In this document: positions 32,759 through 44,429 of the stretch, in pieces | Layout: each line of letters starts with the position of its first letter | Position numbering within the stretch: position 1 is the first letter of the stretch | NCBI GenBank assembly: GCA_964030475.1 | Contig: CAXIPT010000022.1 | Location: forward strand, 217,481 to 281,480 | Direction: 5' to 3' | DNA length: 64,000 bases | DNA from: Tethya wilhelma | Lineage: Eukaryota > Porifera > Demospongiae > Tethyida > Tethyidae | Position numbers and translations under genes: made by a program | The notes under the pieces: model-generated | What the model was told of the DNA's origin: nothing | What the model saw: only the letters and a program-made list of their open reading frames with translations | The model's database searches: none

Positions 32759-32801
32759 TTTTTGTATAATATTATAGTCCGCCTGCGTGTTTGCATATTG
32801 A

Positions 32802-34478
32802 TCATTTTTCACTATCACTACTTGTTCCAATAGTAGTAACATCAAGTTGAGCGGAATGATTCTCGAGCACATTAATATCATCAAATGTAGAATCACCTGA
32901 GAATCCAGTTTCCTTTCTTGATAAGGACTCTGCTTCAATAAATGTTTCTTTTTCTTTCATGGCTGCTGCATCATCATCAAGGTCAGCATCACTGTTGCGA
33001 TAAGTCAAATTTTTTGCTCTTAGTTGTAGTCTTGGAGAAACGCTTGAATACCGTTGGAGCTCATGGCCTGATTCACTACGATACTTAGGTTGCCTAAACA
33101 TAATGACATGACATCAATTAACTAAGTCATGCACCAATAATGTACTGTACACACTTTCAAATTGGATATTTTATGAACAGCACACTTCATCAACACATCA
33201 TACCTCACCTAAATGGGTACTGCTTAGATTTAGTAAAACACTTGAAGATTTGAATAGCAATAATGATGATCACAATGAGCAGGACTCCTGCAAACAAAGC
33301 TCCTATGATTGGTCCAACGATATTTACCACTGAACTAGGTTGGCTCTCTACTGTAGGCTGAGTGGCAATAGTAGGACCCTTGGTAGTTGGTTCCAATGGA
33401 GCTACACACAGTGGATCACTAAATGATTGTATGAATGTGGTGCAAGTAGAATCGAGGACCAAGCGAATAGTCTCCACTCTTATGGTACCACTGCCAGTTG
33501 AAATCCATTCTTGAAGGGTATCAATCAGTTCCAAGCTACTGACAGAGGGGGTGCTACTTAGTTGAGCTCTGAAGATCACATCTGTTGGCTTTTCTGGTGG
33601 ACAGGCAACCTCGAGGTCAGTGATGTAAGATGAGGCCACTTCACATTGACACTGGGACTTCAGAATTGCTACAATTTCCTCTGATAGATCTTGCAGCTTC
33701 AATTCTATATCATTTTCCTGGTAAAAGATCGAAAATTGTAGCCATATTCATATTTTATAGTGTAGGATTTCAATTTCTTACTTACTCGCCATTGATAGCA
33801 ATCAATAACTCCTTTCAACCGCAGTTGAAACAATGAACTGGACACAGCTGTAATAATAACAATATTATGCCTAACTACCTAATAAAGTTTAAAATAGTTA
33901 TTATTATTATGCTGTAAGTGTATTTATACTTAAGACGGAAAAAAAACTTAACGATACAGCTGCATGGCTTCTGTCCAAAAACAGAAGAAAACAAGAAAAC
34001 ATACCATTAACAGTGATGGGAACACTGCTCACTCCTTCCCCAACAGAGGTACTGGCACTAACTGTGATGGAGTAGGAAGTAGTCAAATTTAAACCTCCAA
34101 TAACAGCACTTGAATTCTCTGCTGAAACAAAATGTGTCATCAGCTGCCTCCTGCTTCGTGATTGAAGGGCGATGTACACCACAGTGTAGCCAGTGATGAA
34201 ACCTCTTGCCTCCTCTAGACTGAGTTTATTCCAGTTTACTTGCATGTGAGTACCATTCAGTCGACTACCAGAAACACTCTTGGGTGGAACATTAGGAGCT
34301 ACATGGTGCAATGGTACATACCATTGTGTATACATGAATGAACTCAATGTATAGACTGAAAGTTGCTTACTTCCTTCTTGAGAGAATGTGAAATTGCTGA
34401 GAGATGGACCATATCCAGCTGAAGTACTTGCTCTCACAGAGATGTTGTATGGAATATATGGCACTATACATAACAAAA

Positions 34479-34511
<33 letters not shown>

Positions 34512-37499
34512 GCTTGTGCATGTGTGTGTGCGTGTGCTTGTGCGTGTGCATGTGCGTGTATGTGTGTGTGTGCCTGTGCGTGTGTGTGTGCATGTGCGTG
34601 TGCATGTTTATGGTGTGTAACTTCAATTAAAGGATTATAGATCCTAACTTACATACATTGTAGCTTAAACTTTGACAAAGATATGCCGATTCTAATACAG
34701 CATCATTTTTCAGGGTACATTAAATTTTAGTTAACTATTCATAAATTACAAGAAGGTCTTACAAAAAGTAATTTAAAAAACCAATTAACAATAATTGTAA
34801 ATGTACTAGTCTAGTGGTAGAATAGAATAATTATGTGTTTGGCGGGAAGTAAGGGAGAGGAGAGAGATAGACAGAGGAAGGTGACACCTCAGTCATGGTC
34901 CTCGTCTACCACTGTACAATGTAGTACTATATTCATGGATTATTTACCAAGATTATTGATTAGAATCGCTTGTTCATCTCCAGGAACACTATTTTCAAAC
35001 ACCAGTGTATCCATTTCAGTCACCACTGCCACTGAATAGACTAATATTTCTCCAGTGTAGACTTCAGGTTCGTCCCAAGTCACTTGGAGTAGAGTAGGAG
35101 CAACGTAGGTAAAGCTGAGGTTGGTCACAATTTCAGGTACTGCAGAATATAAAATAAGCAACATTATAATTAATTAATTAATATGATACGATATCCTGCA
35201 GCTGTAGAATATAATATACCATCGTCTTGTGTAGTAACAGACTGAACTGCTGATGGTCCATCTCCACCAGCTGTTGAAGCATAAACACTACAGTTGTATT
35301 CAGTGGCCTGGTTGAAACCATTGATGGAATAGCTCCCGGAAATAGGGAATGTGGCTGGAAGGTTTGCCACCTCTGGTAGACATGAAAGTGTGTACACTGT
35401 AATGTTTCCTTTTTGTTGATCTACAGACACTTCCTCCCATGAAAATACCAAAGTATATGGACTTGTTGACACTATAGAAAACTGAACAGGAGGACCACTA
35501 GGACCTGAAATGAATGGAAAATGATGTTTAAATATATATTTGGGGATAATGCATATAAATGACCCAATACCTGATTCTAAAGTGGTAAACATGAAAATGA
35601 TGCTCATGCTGTTGCCGAAAGAGTTAGTGCTGTGGACTTGATAGAAGTAGACAGTGTTAGCTTTTAGCCCAAACAGAGTGACAGCAGAGGTAATATTAGC
35701 TGCAGAGATATCTGTGATGGAGGTAACTGTTGAGTTCTCTAGACCCAGTGAGTCCATAGTTGTCCCATAGTACACTGTGTACTGTTCTGGTGTGTAAGCC
35801 AGCTGAGTGACTACCCACATCACTGTAGCTGTGGTAGAAGTAACATTGATAGCCTGTACTTGGGAAGGTTCGAAAGGACTTCGTGGACCTAGCAAAAAGA
35901 AACAAAGTTTAACTCACAATACATGTACGAATATTTTCTAGTCAGTGCTTATACTTTTGATGATGACTTCTCCTAGTGCACTTGCTGCAATGTCCAATCC
36001 AGGCAACATCATTCTAGCAGTGCAGTTATAACAGTAGTTTCCAGCTGGATTACCATTCACAGTTAATTCACTGTAACTTTGAGCAAGTGAAATGTTGCGA
36101 TTTGAGATCAAGACCATGTTCCCATCATCAGTGATAAGATTGTTATCACTCCTCCATTCGAAGGATTTTTGAAGCAGCACACCTACTGGTGTACTAGCAA
36201 CACATCTCAGAGTGTACACATTGTAGGGTACACGATCAAGAGCAAATGTCAAAGGTGGTTGCATACTGGCCGTTAGAGTAGGGGCTAAGGAAATAATGGG
36301 ACCAAGTGACTATTGATGTACAATATAGTGGGTAAACTTGTCAAGAATTAAATTGGGCAATTGGAAAATTATTCCGCAAATTGCCAAATTAAAAATCGCC
36401 AAACAGTTTTATACACACGCATGCACATGTAAGCAATGTATATAGCATGCAAAATTAATCACTAAATTCAAAATCGCCAATCATGCTAAAATGTGAATTA
36501 GCCAATTATTATAAGTCCTTCAAATTTACCCACTATACAGTAATAATAGTACGTTATTACACTAACCTATAGTAGTAATTGATATGTTGTTTGAGGCAGC
36601 TTGAGCATTGACAATGAAGCTGTTAGAACTTTGAGAATTGACAGCTACATCACACTCATAGTCACCATCATCACTAGAATACTGTAACAGTCTGATAATC
36701 AGCTGAGATCGGTAGACTGAGGGGCTTGTTTCTGTTACGTCTGTAACTTGTATGTGAGCTGGTAAATCAGTAAATACTGTCCCATTTCTCTTCCATGTTG
36801 CAAGTACAACAACCTCAGTATCTATTGCAGTGGAGAGCTGAATTGAGCAGTTAAGAATAAGTTCACTACCAGCATAGAGAGGGTCAGGTGGCAGAGAGAG
36901 AGATGTCAGGGGAGGTGGAACTGCATGCAGGTACAATAAAAAAAGAATAGTTACATATTGATAAAAGAGCAGCACAAATTAACCTACTTTGAACTGATAC
37001 ATTCCAAGAACTTGAGGCAGACCTCTGAATTGTTTGGTAGGGAGAACTAATATTTGCTTGGCAAATGTATGTTCCACCATGGGAAGTCATGAGAGGACTA
37101 AATTGCAGCCCGTATGTTGTCAATCGTGATGGGTTTCCGATAATGGGTTGGCTCCCAACTGTGACTGATCCCCTTGATGACAGTACAGTTTGGTCTGGTC
37201 CTGCAAGCCATGATATCTGAGGGTTTGAAGTGAGACCATCTGGTACGATGACTCTACACAGCAAGCTGAAGGTTTGACCAACAAGGGCTGCTTCACTTGT
37301 AACTATGGTAATGGTTGGCTCAAGAATATCTGGGATAATAAATACACAATTTGTTACAATTATTCCCAAAAAAATGAATTCCTCGACATGTGTACCTTCT
37401 TCTTGTGACCTTCCCATGACAACTTCACTAGAAGGTCCTTCTCCAGCACTGGTTCTTGCTGCAACACTCACAAAAACAAGTTGATATGGCATTAAGGCA
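32802..37499 (-). CDS. Ig/FN3 transmembrane receptor, copy B (3' part, 5' cut by a join)
   Basis: Exons on the - strand from N to C: 37499-37396 (partial FN3), 37329-36988 (Ig), 36920-36567 (Ig), 36284-35955 (Ig), 35888-35571 (FN3), 35504-35220 (FN3), 35139-34948 plus 34463-34371 (one FN3 split by an intron), 34298-34005 (FN3), 33847-33786 plus 33717-33209 (juxtamembrane Cys module and TM), 33093-32802 (tail). Every single-domain exon is phase 1-1. Ig domains show L.C...W...Y.C (LLCRVIVPD, ISWLAG, GTYICQA). The TM is VGPIIGALFAGVLLIVIIII, followed by basic KCFTKSK. The exon plan is the same as in copy D (54521-59365) and the sequence is almost identical up to about 34005; the tail is much more different. 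The tail motif reads STFDDI where D has STYEDI. An adhesion or recognition receptor at the cell surface is inferred. Confidence 0.85.
34484..34612. repeat. (TG)n / (TGTGCG)n microsatellite in an FN3 intron
   Basis: About 130 bases of TG repeat with regular c/a interruptions, inside the intron that splits an FN3 domain of copy B. The apparent open frames on both strands here (Cys/Val or His/Thr repeats) are artefacts. The matching site in copy D is at 56309-56350. Confidence 0.9.
36324..36537. mobile_element. Hairpin MITE in an intron of copy B
   Basis: tatagtgggtaaacttg at the left is mirrored by caaatttacccactata at the right; the inner caattgg/ccaattatt blocks pair. The same element sits at 58032-58223 in the corresponding intron of copy D, so it was inserted before the two copies separated. 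Confidence 0.7.
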
Positions 37500-37500
37500 N
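37500..37500. other. Assembly join (single N) between blocks B and C
   Basis: The - strand FN3 exon of copy B is cut at attaaggca|N; copy D continues the same sequence at 59172. The other side is intron of a + strand gene, so the join is not natural. Confidence 0.9.
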
Positions 37501-37541
37501 AGCGGAAATATATATATATATTTTATTGTTGATCCTTACAG

Positions 37542-40500
37542 ACCAACACTTTTCAAGGAATACTAGCCACTAATGGTCAACAATCGTACTCTGTCTTTAC
37601 CTACAACTGTGGACAAATGGCTTGGTCAAATGGTGCTATAGTTGGCTTCAATGCAGATGGAAACTTTTTTTGGAATGAACGGCAAAATGAAGTTGGTTGT
37701 CTGAGTACCCCTGGTTCTATGTGGAACAATGTGATATACAATTTATGTAAGTAGTTTACATGTCTGGATATTGACAGATGAAAGTTCACCTAATTCACTT
37801 GTTCAATTTCTTTAGATGATGACTACCTCTCGTTCCTTCCTCTTGGTGTAACTGCTGATGTATCTACATCTTACTTGCCAGCTGTTCTTAATTCATCCTC
37901 TGTGTCTGTGAACATTCCACTGCAGTTTTCATTTGGTACCAATCAGCACACACTTGTCTATGTAAGAGAATGTTACCACATTATTACAATAGCAATTGTA
38001 GAATTATTTCATGCTTCCCTATACGTGCAATATCATGATGCAGCTCACATCAAATGGCTATTTCTCATTTGGAAGAGAAGCACACCTGTTTGATCCAGTC
38101 TTGTTTCCTGAGTCTAGTTTCTACAACTCCCTGGTTGCTCCCTACTGGGTGGACCATGATATTAGACTCTCAGGACAGATCTCATATGAAGTTCATTCTA
38201 ACTATACAGCACTGATGAGCCTTGTGAATGAATTTATTCGACGTAATGGTCATGATGATTTTGTTGGTCGATGGATGATGATTGCTGAATTCAAAGAAGC
38301 TTCTCAGTATGAATCACTGCTAAACAAGGTATGTTGATTCTGGCCTGTTTGGACATACTTTAAAATACTGTAAGTTACTGAAATCCCTATATATTTTTTT
38401 TCTCAGACCAACACTTTCCAAGGTATTATCATAACTAATGGTAGCAACTCATTTGCTGTGTACACCTACCATTGTGGATTGCTTGGGAGCTATGGCAGTC
38501 GTGCTAATGGTACCATTGGTTTCAACTCTGATGGAAGTTACCACCATAACTACCCTCTTAGTGGAACCTCAAGGGTGTTAGAGGTTGCCTGTCTTAGGCA
38601 CCCTAATACAGTGTGGACTAACCTCCTTTATTCACTGACTCCTATTTCAAGCAAGTCATTTCTATGAGAATATCAACTGTTACTGCTATTATCAGTGGTG
38701 TACTTGTCACAGGTATTGATGTCACCCTCACAACCACTCCACCTGGACCTAGCTATCCAGCTGCTACTTGGATTGTCTTTGAGTGTTCGGCTTCCAATGG
38801 CTCTGGATCATACACCTATCAGTGGAAGGTCTACTGCAGTTCAACTGGAGTGGCACTCTTTGTATCCAGACCAGGGTCTACAACCACTTATAGAATCAAG
38901 TCTACCCCAGCCATGTGCTTTGATCGTGTTGAGTGTGTTGTTGAAGACTCTGTCCTTCCTCTTTCAGGATCGGCTTCTCATACCATTACCTCTGTTTCAG
39001 GTGAGTTGGTGGAGCTGGTGATTGAATGTACATCATGGTGTTTCCTCATCATACTGTAGGTGTTGGTATCTTTGCCAATGATAATGGAGCACCAAACAAT
39101 AGTGCTGTGTTGGCTGACACAAACAATGAAATTGGGACACTCTATTGTAGCTCTGGTTCTCGTAGAATGGGAATCGGACAGTGGTTCTTGCCAAATGGAA
39201 CTGAAATCACACCCAATTATGGGGGTTCTTTTACTGTTGTTGAAGGTGGAGGTAACTTTCCAGCGTATGCTGGCCTGCAGCTGAGGAACAATCAGTCTCT
39301 CACAGCAGATGATGAAGGAGTCTATACGTGTGTGATTTCTGATGATGCTGGAGTTGAACAGACCTTGTTTGTTGGCATATATCGCTATGGTTACTATGGT
39401 GAGCATTAGAGAAAATAGATTTTGCTTATACCTGTTTGATTACTTGACTCTGAGGTGTGCACACAACCTCAGATGGTAGTCATTTCATTTTCAAATGGCA
39501 TATACTCCAAAAGTGATATAATCAGAGGTATAATGTCAATGTTCAGGGTTTTTGTCTGTTTCAATTATGCACTGTCCCTTCAGTGGAATGTTAAGTTTGG
39601 CTATAATTATAGTACACTTACCTTAATACCACATAAAAGTAATATAATGCTGTAATTCTTATGAGTATGTGTATTAATTAATTGTTCTAATATATCATTG
39701 TATCTTTGGTGTTTCATTATGACATTGTAGTCATTCCTCAAAGTGAAGTAGCCAGCATCACATCTTCTCAGTTAATAATTTTAATCATAGCTATAATATA
39801 TTTTCAATGGTAGTAATTATTTTGTCTGTTTCAATTATCTACTGTCCCTTCAGGGTAATGTTAAGTTTAGCTATAATTATAGTACACAAACCTTAATATC
39901 CATGAATTACCCTAACCCTGTAATTCTTATGAATGTCTACATTAATTGTTCTATATAGTGTACAAATATTATCCATGTACCATTGGTGTTTCATTATGTA
40001 GCCACTCCTCAAAGTGAAGTAGCCAGCATCACGTCTTCTCAGTTTGCTCTCATCTGCACCACAGTTGGAAGTCCTACTAGAATAGATTGGTCCCTTTCAA
40101 ACCACCTCACCAATGATAGCAATCACCAAATTGTTCAAACGTTACTGAATGGAACAAACTCACTGTTTGTCTCTAGGCTTACTTTCACTCAGCACCCATA
40201 CCCTGTAGTAACAGGCGAGGGACTCTGCACAGCAACAACTGAGTATGTCAGTGTTAACAGCTCAATAACATCTTTACCTGCTGCTCAAGGTTGGTATAAT
40301 ATGATGGATAGTAAGTTTGTATTGTTTTGTATACTTCACTATTTGTTGACTTCATAGGTGAAAGTCATTTTGGCTTGTACTCCGCTGGTGAGGTGGTGAG
40401 CATTAACTGCCGTGATCCAAGTGGACTTGCTGGTCAGGTGCAGTGGGTCAATTCAACCACTGAAGAAGTTCTCTCCTCAAGCCCTTCAGCTTCTGTATCA

Positions 40501-41839
40501 CTGAATATTAACCCCATCACTGATGTATACCACAATCGCCAGTATATCTGCAGAATATACACCTCGGGAATTGTACGAAACTTGACTTTCATTGTCTTCA
40601 TTGTTGGTAAGAATAATTATTGTATGCATTGAAGATTTGTCAATTCACGGGACAATTTATTTTTGGAATACAGTGCCACCAAATCCTGTCACAGTCCAAA
40701 TTGTTCCCCTGAGATCTGGTAGACAGATGGCTGGTCAAATGTATAGTCTAACGTGTGTTGCTGTAAAAGCCATCAATGGACTGACTGAGCCTGTTTTAAC
40801 ACAATGGCAAGGAGCTAACTCAGCCCCTATAAACACAAGTATTGGTAATGCTGTCTCTACCCCGCTAAGAACAACACATCTGATCACTTACCAGCCATTG
40901 CGTACTTCACATGCTGGCATCTACACATGTATTGCCTCTCTTTCTTCTCCTGCTCTCTCTTCCCTCTACCAGACAATGGAATCAGTCACCATCACTCTAG
41001 CAAGTAAGTTCTTTGTAGATGTGCCACTAGAATTTAGTATTAAATTTTATCTATTCTTATTATTGTCTCTTCAGTACCTCCTCCGACTGTCCAAGTGTCA
41101 CTGATGGATGCTCGCTTTAACGGTTTAAGTAGTGTCATTTTAACATGCACAGTCACCTTATCTCAATCAGTTGACAGTGATGTCAATGTAGAGACAGTCT
41201 GGTATGGCCCTGGTTCTGGTGTCTCATTGATGAATTCCACACGCCTTCAAATTGTGAACTCGGTAGACACCAGTGGAGTGTATACAAGTAGACTCACCAT
41301 TTCAAGCTATTCTCCATCCTTGGATAATGGGGACTACATTTGTAATGGTACTGCAATCCCCTTAGCACCATACATCACAGGCAGCAGTGCAATTAGCAAC
41401 ATTACTGTTGGTTTGCCAGGTGAGTACAATGACCAACCACAATTGTTGAATTTCTATGTAAAAATCGTGCATGTCTGAGTTGATTGTATTTGTGTGCACA
41501 CTTTCGCAGTTCTGATCATCAATGTTCAAACCAGCCCAGCTTCTGTGACTATCTTGGATGTATCACCCCACAATACTTTCAGTATAGTGTGCACTGCATC
41601 AGTTTCTGTGAATGTCACTGCCTCCAAATCATTTACATGGAGAAGAAGTTCGTCAATGTCTGGATCCACTGTTTTGACTGCTTCCAATACGACTACCATA
41701 CTCAGTCTCAATCTCAACAATGAAACAAGCACTAGTGTACTAACTACTAGTCTTGAGACAGCTGGTTCATACACATTCACTTGTGAGGCTACTGTTTCAT
41801 CATCATCATCTAGTGCCTCTTCCAATGTTATGGTTCAAG
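37542..41839 (+). CDS. NIDO + Ig receptor-like gene, internal fragment (copy C)
   Basis: Exons: 37542-37746, 37816-37961, 38044-38328, 38407-38650, 38713-39000, 39060-39398, 40002-40289, 40358-40606, 40674-41003, 41075-41419, 41510-41839. All phases close. The first exon is the end of one NIDO (nidogen extracellular) domain (TNTFQGILATNG, YSVFTYNCGQMAWSNGAIVG); the next three encode a second NIDO (LTSNGYFSFGREA, LVAPYWVDHDIRLSGQISYE, TNTFQGIIITNG, TIGFNSDGSY). Seven Ig-like exons follow, each phase 1-1. The last three (VPPNPVTVQI; IPPPTVQVSL with SVDSDVNVETVW; VLIINVQTSPASVTILDVSP) correspond in style and order to the Ig-Ig-Ig sets of copy D, where FN3 follows. The gene continues in both directions but is cut by joins. 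The intron 38651-38712 has a GC-AG border. Likely secreted or surface adhesion protein of the same family as B and D. Confidence 0.75.
39552..40043 (+). repeat. Local ~270-bp duplication containing a dead exon fragment
   Basis: 39552-39772 and 39823-40043 are diverged direct copies (shared tgtctgtttcaattat, cactgtcccttcag, ggctataattatagtac). The second contains the true start of Ig exon 40002-40289 (TPQSEVASITSSQFAL); the first carries the same beginning (IPQSEVASITSSQ) and runs at once into a stop, so it is a broken exon copy. Confidence 0.7.
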
Positions 41840-42066
41840 GTAAGCTACACATTACATACATTATGCATTTTGAAAAAATATCTACAAGGCTAGGATTTGA
41901 TTCGAATTAATAGTCAAATGCTCATACCCGCCATAGGTACTAGAGCTCATTAGTATTGGAGCAGAGATAATTCTTCTGCATGTAGGCACTAGTGAGACTT
42001 TCAAACCAGACCTCACAATGTGTATATATACAACTAACAAGTAACAACTAACACATACCTGTATGT
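41840..42066. other. Intron remnant before the join
   Basis: About 230 bases after the last Ig exon with no recognised feature; the next expected exon (FN3) is missing because the block ends at the N. Confidence 0.5.
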
Positions 42067-42067
42067 N
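42067..42067. other. Assembly join (single N) between blocks C and D
   Basis: Immediately after it the sequence ctcggaaagttaatag repeats 25481 onward. Confidence 0.9.
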
Positions 42068-44387
42068 CTCGGAAAGTTAATAGTTTATAGATTATTACAA
42101 TTAAGTGCATGTCTCAATTTCGGCACATGACTACTTCATTTTTATTCTTGATCCCTCATATGGATCCTCAGAGTCGTGATCCATACCGGGGGTGTAGCTT
42201 ATGATTGTATTGGTTCAAATTCCTACTAATCAGTTTGTTAAGCAGTGGAGTTAACTCTAACAGAGAAATAACTTAAACTGGACTGCTGGCCAAGAGTTAG
42301 GCATAAAAAATAAAGTAGTCACATGCCGAAATTGAGACATGCCTTGTTCCAATACTTTTTACCGCACTGCCCATTCCTACACTACTTATTTTTTTGAAAT
42401 TTTTACTACTTGTTTATTCAACACTACAGTGTGGAGACTATCAGAGACTGGGTAGTCCCTACAAAAAGTTTAAGTAGCAGCTACATGCACTATAATGCTA
42501 AAGCAGCTAATGCGCATGCACATTAAATGCCACATGGTAGGTAATGACCTTTAAACTCTACCTACAAGATGGCTACATTGAAGTGCATGAATTTATACTA
42601 AGTTATTCAAAGCTTTCTAGTTTTGTTTAGGCCTATTTACTATGAAAACAAGTATCAATGTAGTACCCAAGGAAAGAACTTCCCTTGTGCTGTCAAAATT
42701 GACTCAACGCATTCAGGTTCTCTGGAAATCCTTTTCAAGTAAGTCAGTTAGGAAGTTAGAAGAACAAAACTGGTACTAATGTGGCTTCCCACTAGCGCTC
42801 TCTACGAGTGCTGAGGAAAGTTTGTGTGAGTTTTAGGCCTTGCATGCAATTTGTAATCTGTCAATAAGGGCCTCTGAGCAAATTTGAAGACTTAACTTGG
42901 TTTTGCTAGACTTTTATGATCATGAACATTTTGTATCGTGTCTATGGGACATTCGGCCCATTCCTACTATACGTACTACCGTATGTATGATACTAAATCT
43001 TGTTCTTGATTATAATTATATATAGGTTTATTAACCCTTAGCTTGCATGCACACCAAGGGTTACAGTAGTCATCTTGTCTATGTGCATGTCATGTGTGTG
43101 AGTATACATATGTTTGTTCCAACTATATCTCAAGAAAAGAAACTCCAATCTTGCAATAGTGGTACTGTATATCAATTTTGAGACAACAAGCTCCTGGAGT
43201 ACCTAGCCTATTGTTAGCTTCTGTATGCAGTTAAAAGTTGCTGTGACCAACTTTATGTAAGTTATCTTAATAGTTGCTAATCACAACTTCAAACTGCATA
43301 TAGAAGCTAACCACAACGTATTCTGTGGACCTATCACCTCACAACCCACTTGAATATATATCCACCGTAGCTAGGCCCAGCAGAATTCAGTACAAAATGG
43401 GTGGCCAATAATTGATTGCTCGATGGTATAAAGGCTTTGTTAGAGCCACAGTGCAATATTCAATCAGAGACCCATTTGGAATATTAGTAGCAGGAAGATT
43501 GAACTTTTTGATATCCTGATTCAGTATATTCTCCTGATATCTATAATAATAGATACAAACACATGAACATATATAATATAGTAACTATATAATTCTCATA
43601 CGTACTGCAATGACACTGAGTGAACAGTATTTGCCTAGAGTTATGCACATTTGGGCCTTCTTTGTCATTTATATTAGGTGATATTGCTGGACTTCTTTCT
43701 GACATTGACTCTTTTGTCAAAGTACTCATTCATTGTGAGACTTATATGACTCAAAATATATCTCAATGTGCTCAGGTAAACATACAGTATCATAGCACCT
43801 TGCATGCAATATGTCACCGACAGTGTCTTTGTTTCTATACAGAGATCAATCGTTGAGTTTTTGAGAGATCCAACACTATATCTACTGACTGATGATGATG
43901 ACAATGGTCTTATAGGAATGATGATGTCATCCGTACATTGTCACCACTATGTGAAACTAAGAGTTCATCTACGAAAGTATGTATATTGTACTAAATCTAC
44001 CAGTATCCACTACAATATCCCATAAGAAGTCTTAATTAAGTAATGTAATCTGGTCAATAAATTAACAACACCACTGCAATCAGGTACTGCGTGATTTTTT
44101 GCATACCAGATTGCTGGTATATATATTTAAATTATACAAATATTAAAAATTTCAAAAAAATAAGCAGTGTAGGAATAGGCATGCAGTGCATTAAAAAGTA
44201 TTGGAACAAGGAATGGTCCCAATTTCGGCACATGACTACTTCATTTTCATTTTTATCCCTCATGCATAGCTATTATTATCGCAAATGGTTCAAAGAATGA
44301 TCTGTACTTGAATAGCTTATCAGTATCACGTTAATTTTTATCACATGGTTCAAATTCCTGCCAATCTTATCACTTGGCTAAAAAGTG
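42068..44387. repeat. Exact second copy of 25481-27800
   Basis: Includes the M1 copy (42299-42991), the TTAACCC element (43031-43665) and two exons. It continues without a break into 44388 and the rest of the right-hand block. Confidence 0.9.
43678..43976 (+). CDS. Duplicate of two RNF213-like exons
   Basis: Exons 43678-43775 (GDIAGLLSDIDSFVKVLIHC...) and 43843-43976 (RSIVEFLRDPTLYLL...) equal 27091-27188 and 27256-27389. In the right-hand block they are directly upstream of exon 51259-51572, joining in phase 2 (..AA|G ATT GAA = K-I-E). They are probably the same locus represented twice and not a second gene. Confidence 0.8.
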
Positions 44388-44429
44388 GAATAAAGTATAG
44401 CATGCAGGATTAGATTAATACCAGCCAAG

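Noticed and set aside
33907..34630. Long open frames with His/Thr or Cys/Val repeats on both strands
   Set aside because: They are translations of the (TG)n microsatellite in an intron; only the flanking FN3 parts are coding.
41526..41825. 99-codon - strand frame opposite an Ig exon
   Set aside because: Shadow of the + strand Ig exon 41510-41839, which has matching phases and Ig residues.
42068..44387. Segmental duplication as a biological event
   Set aside because: The copies start and end exactly at single-N joins and show no difference, which fits an unmerged contig overlap better.
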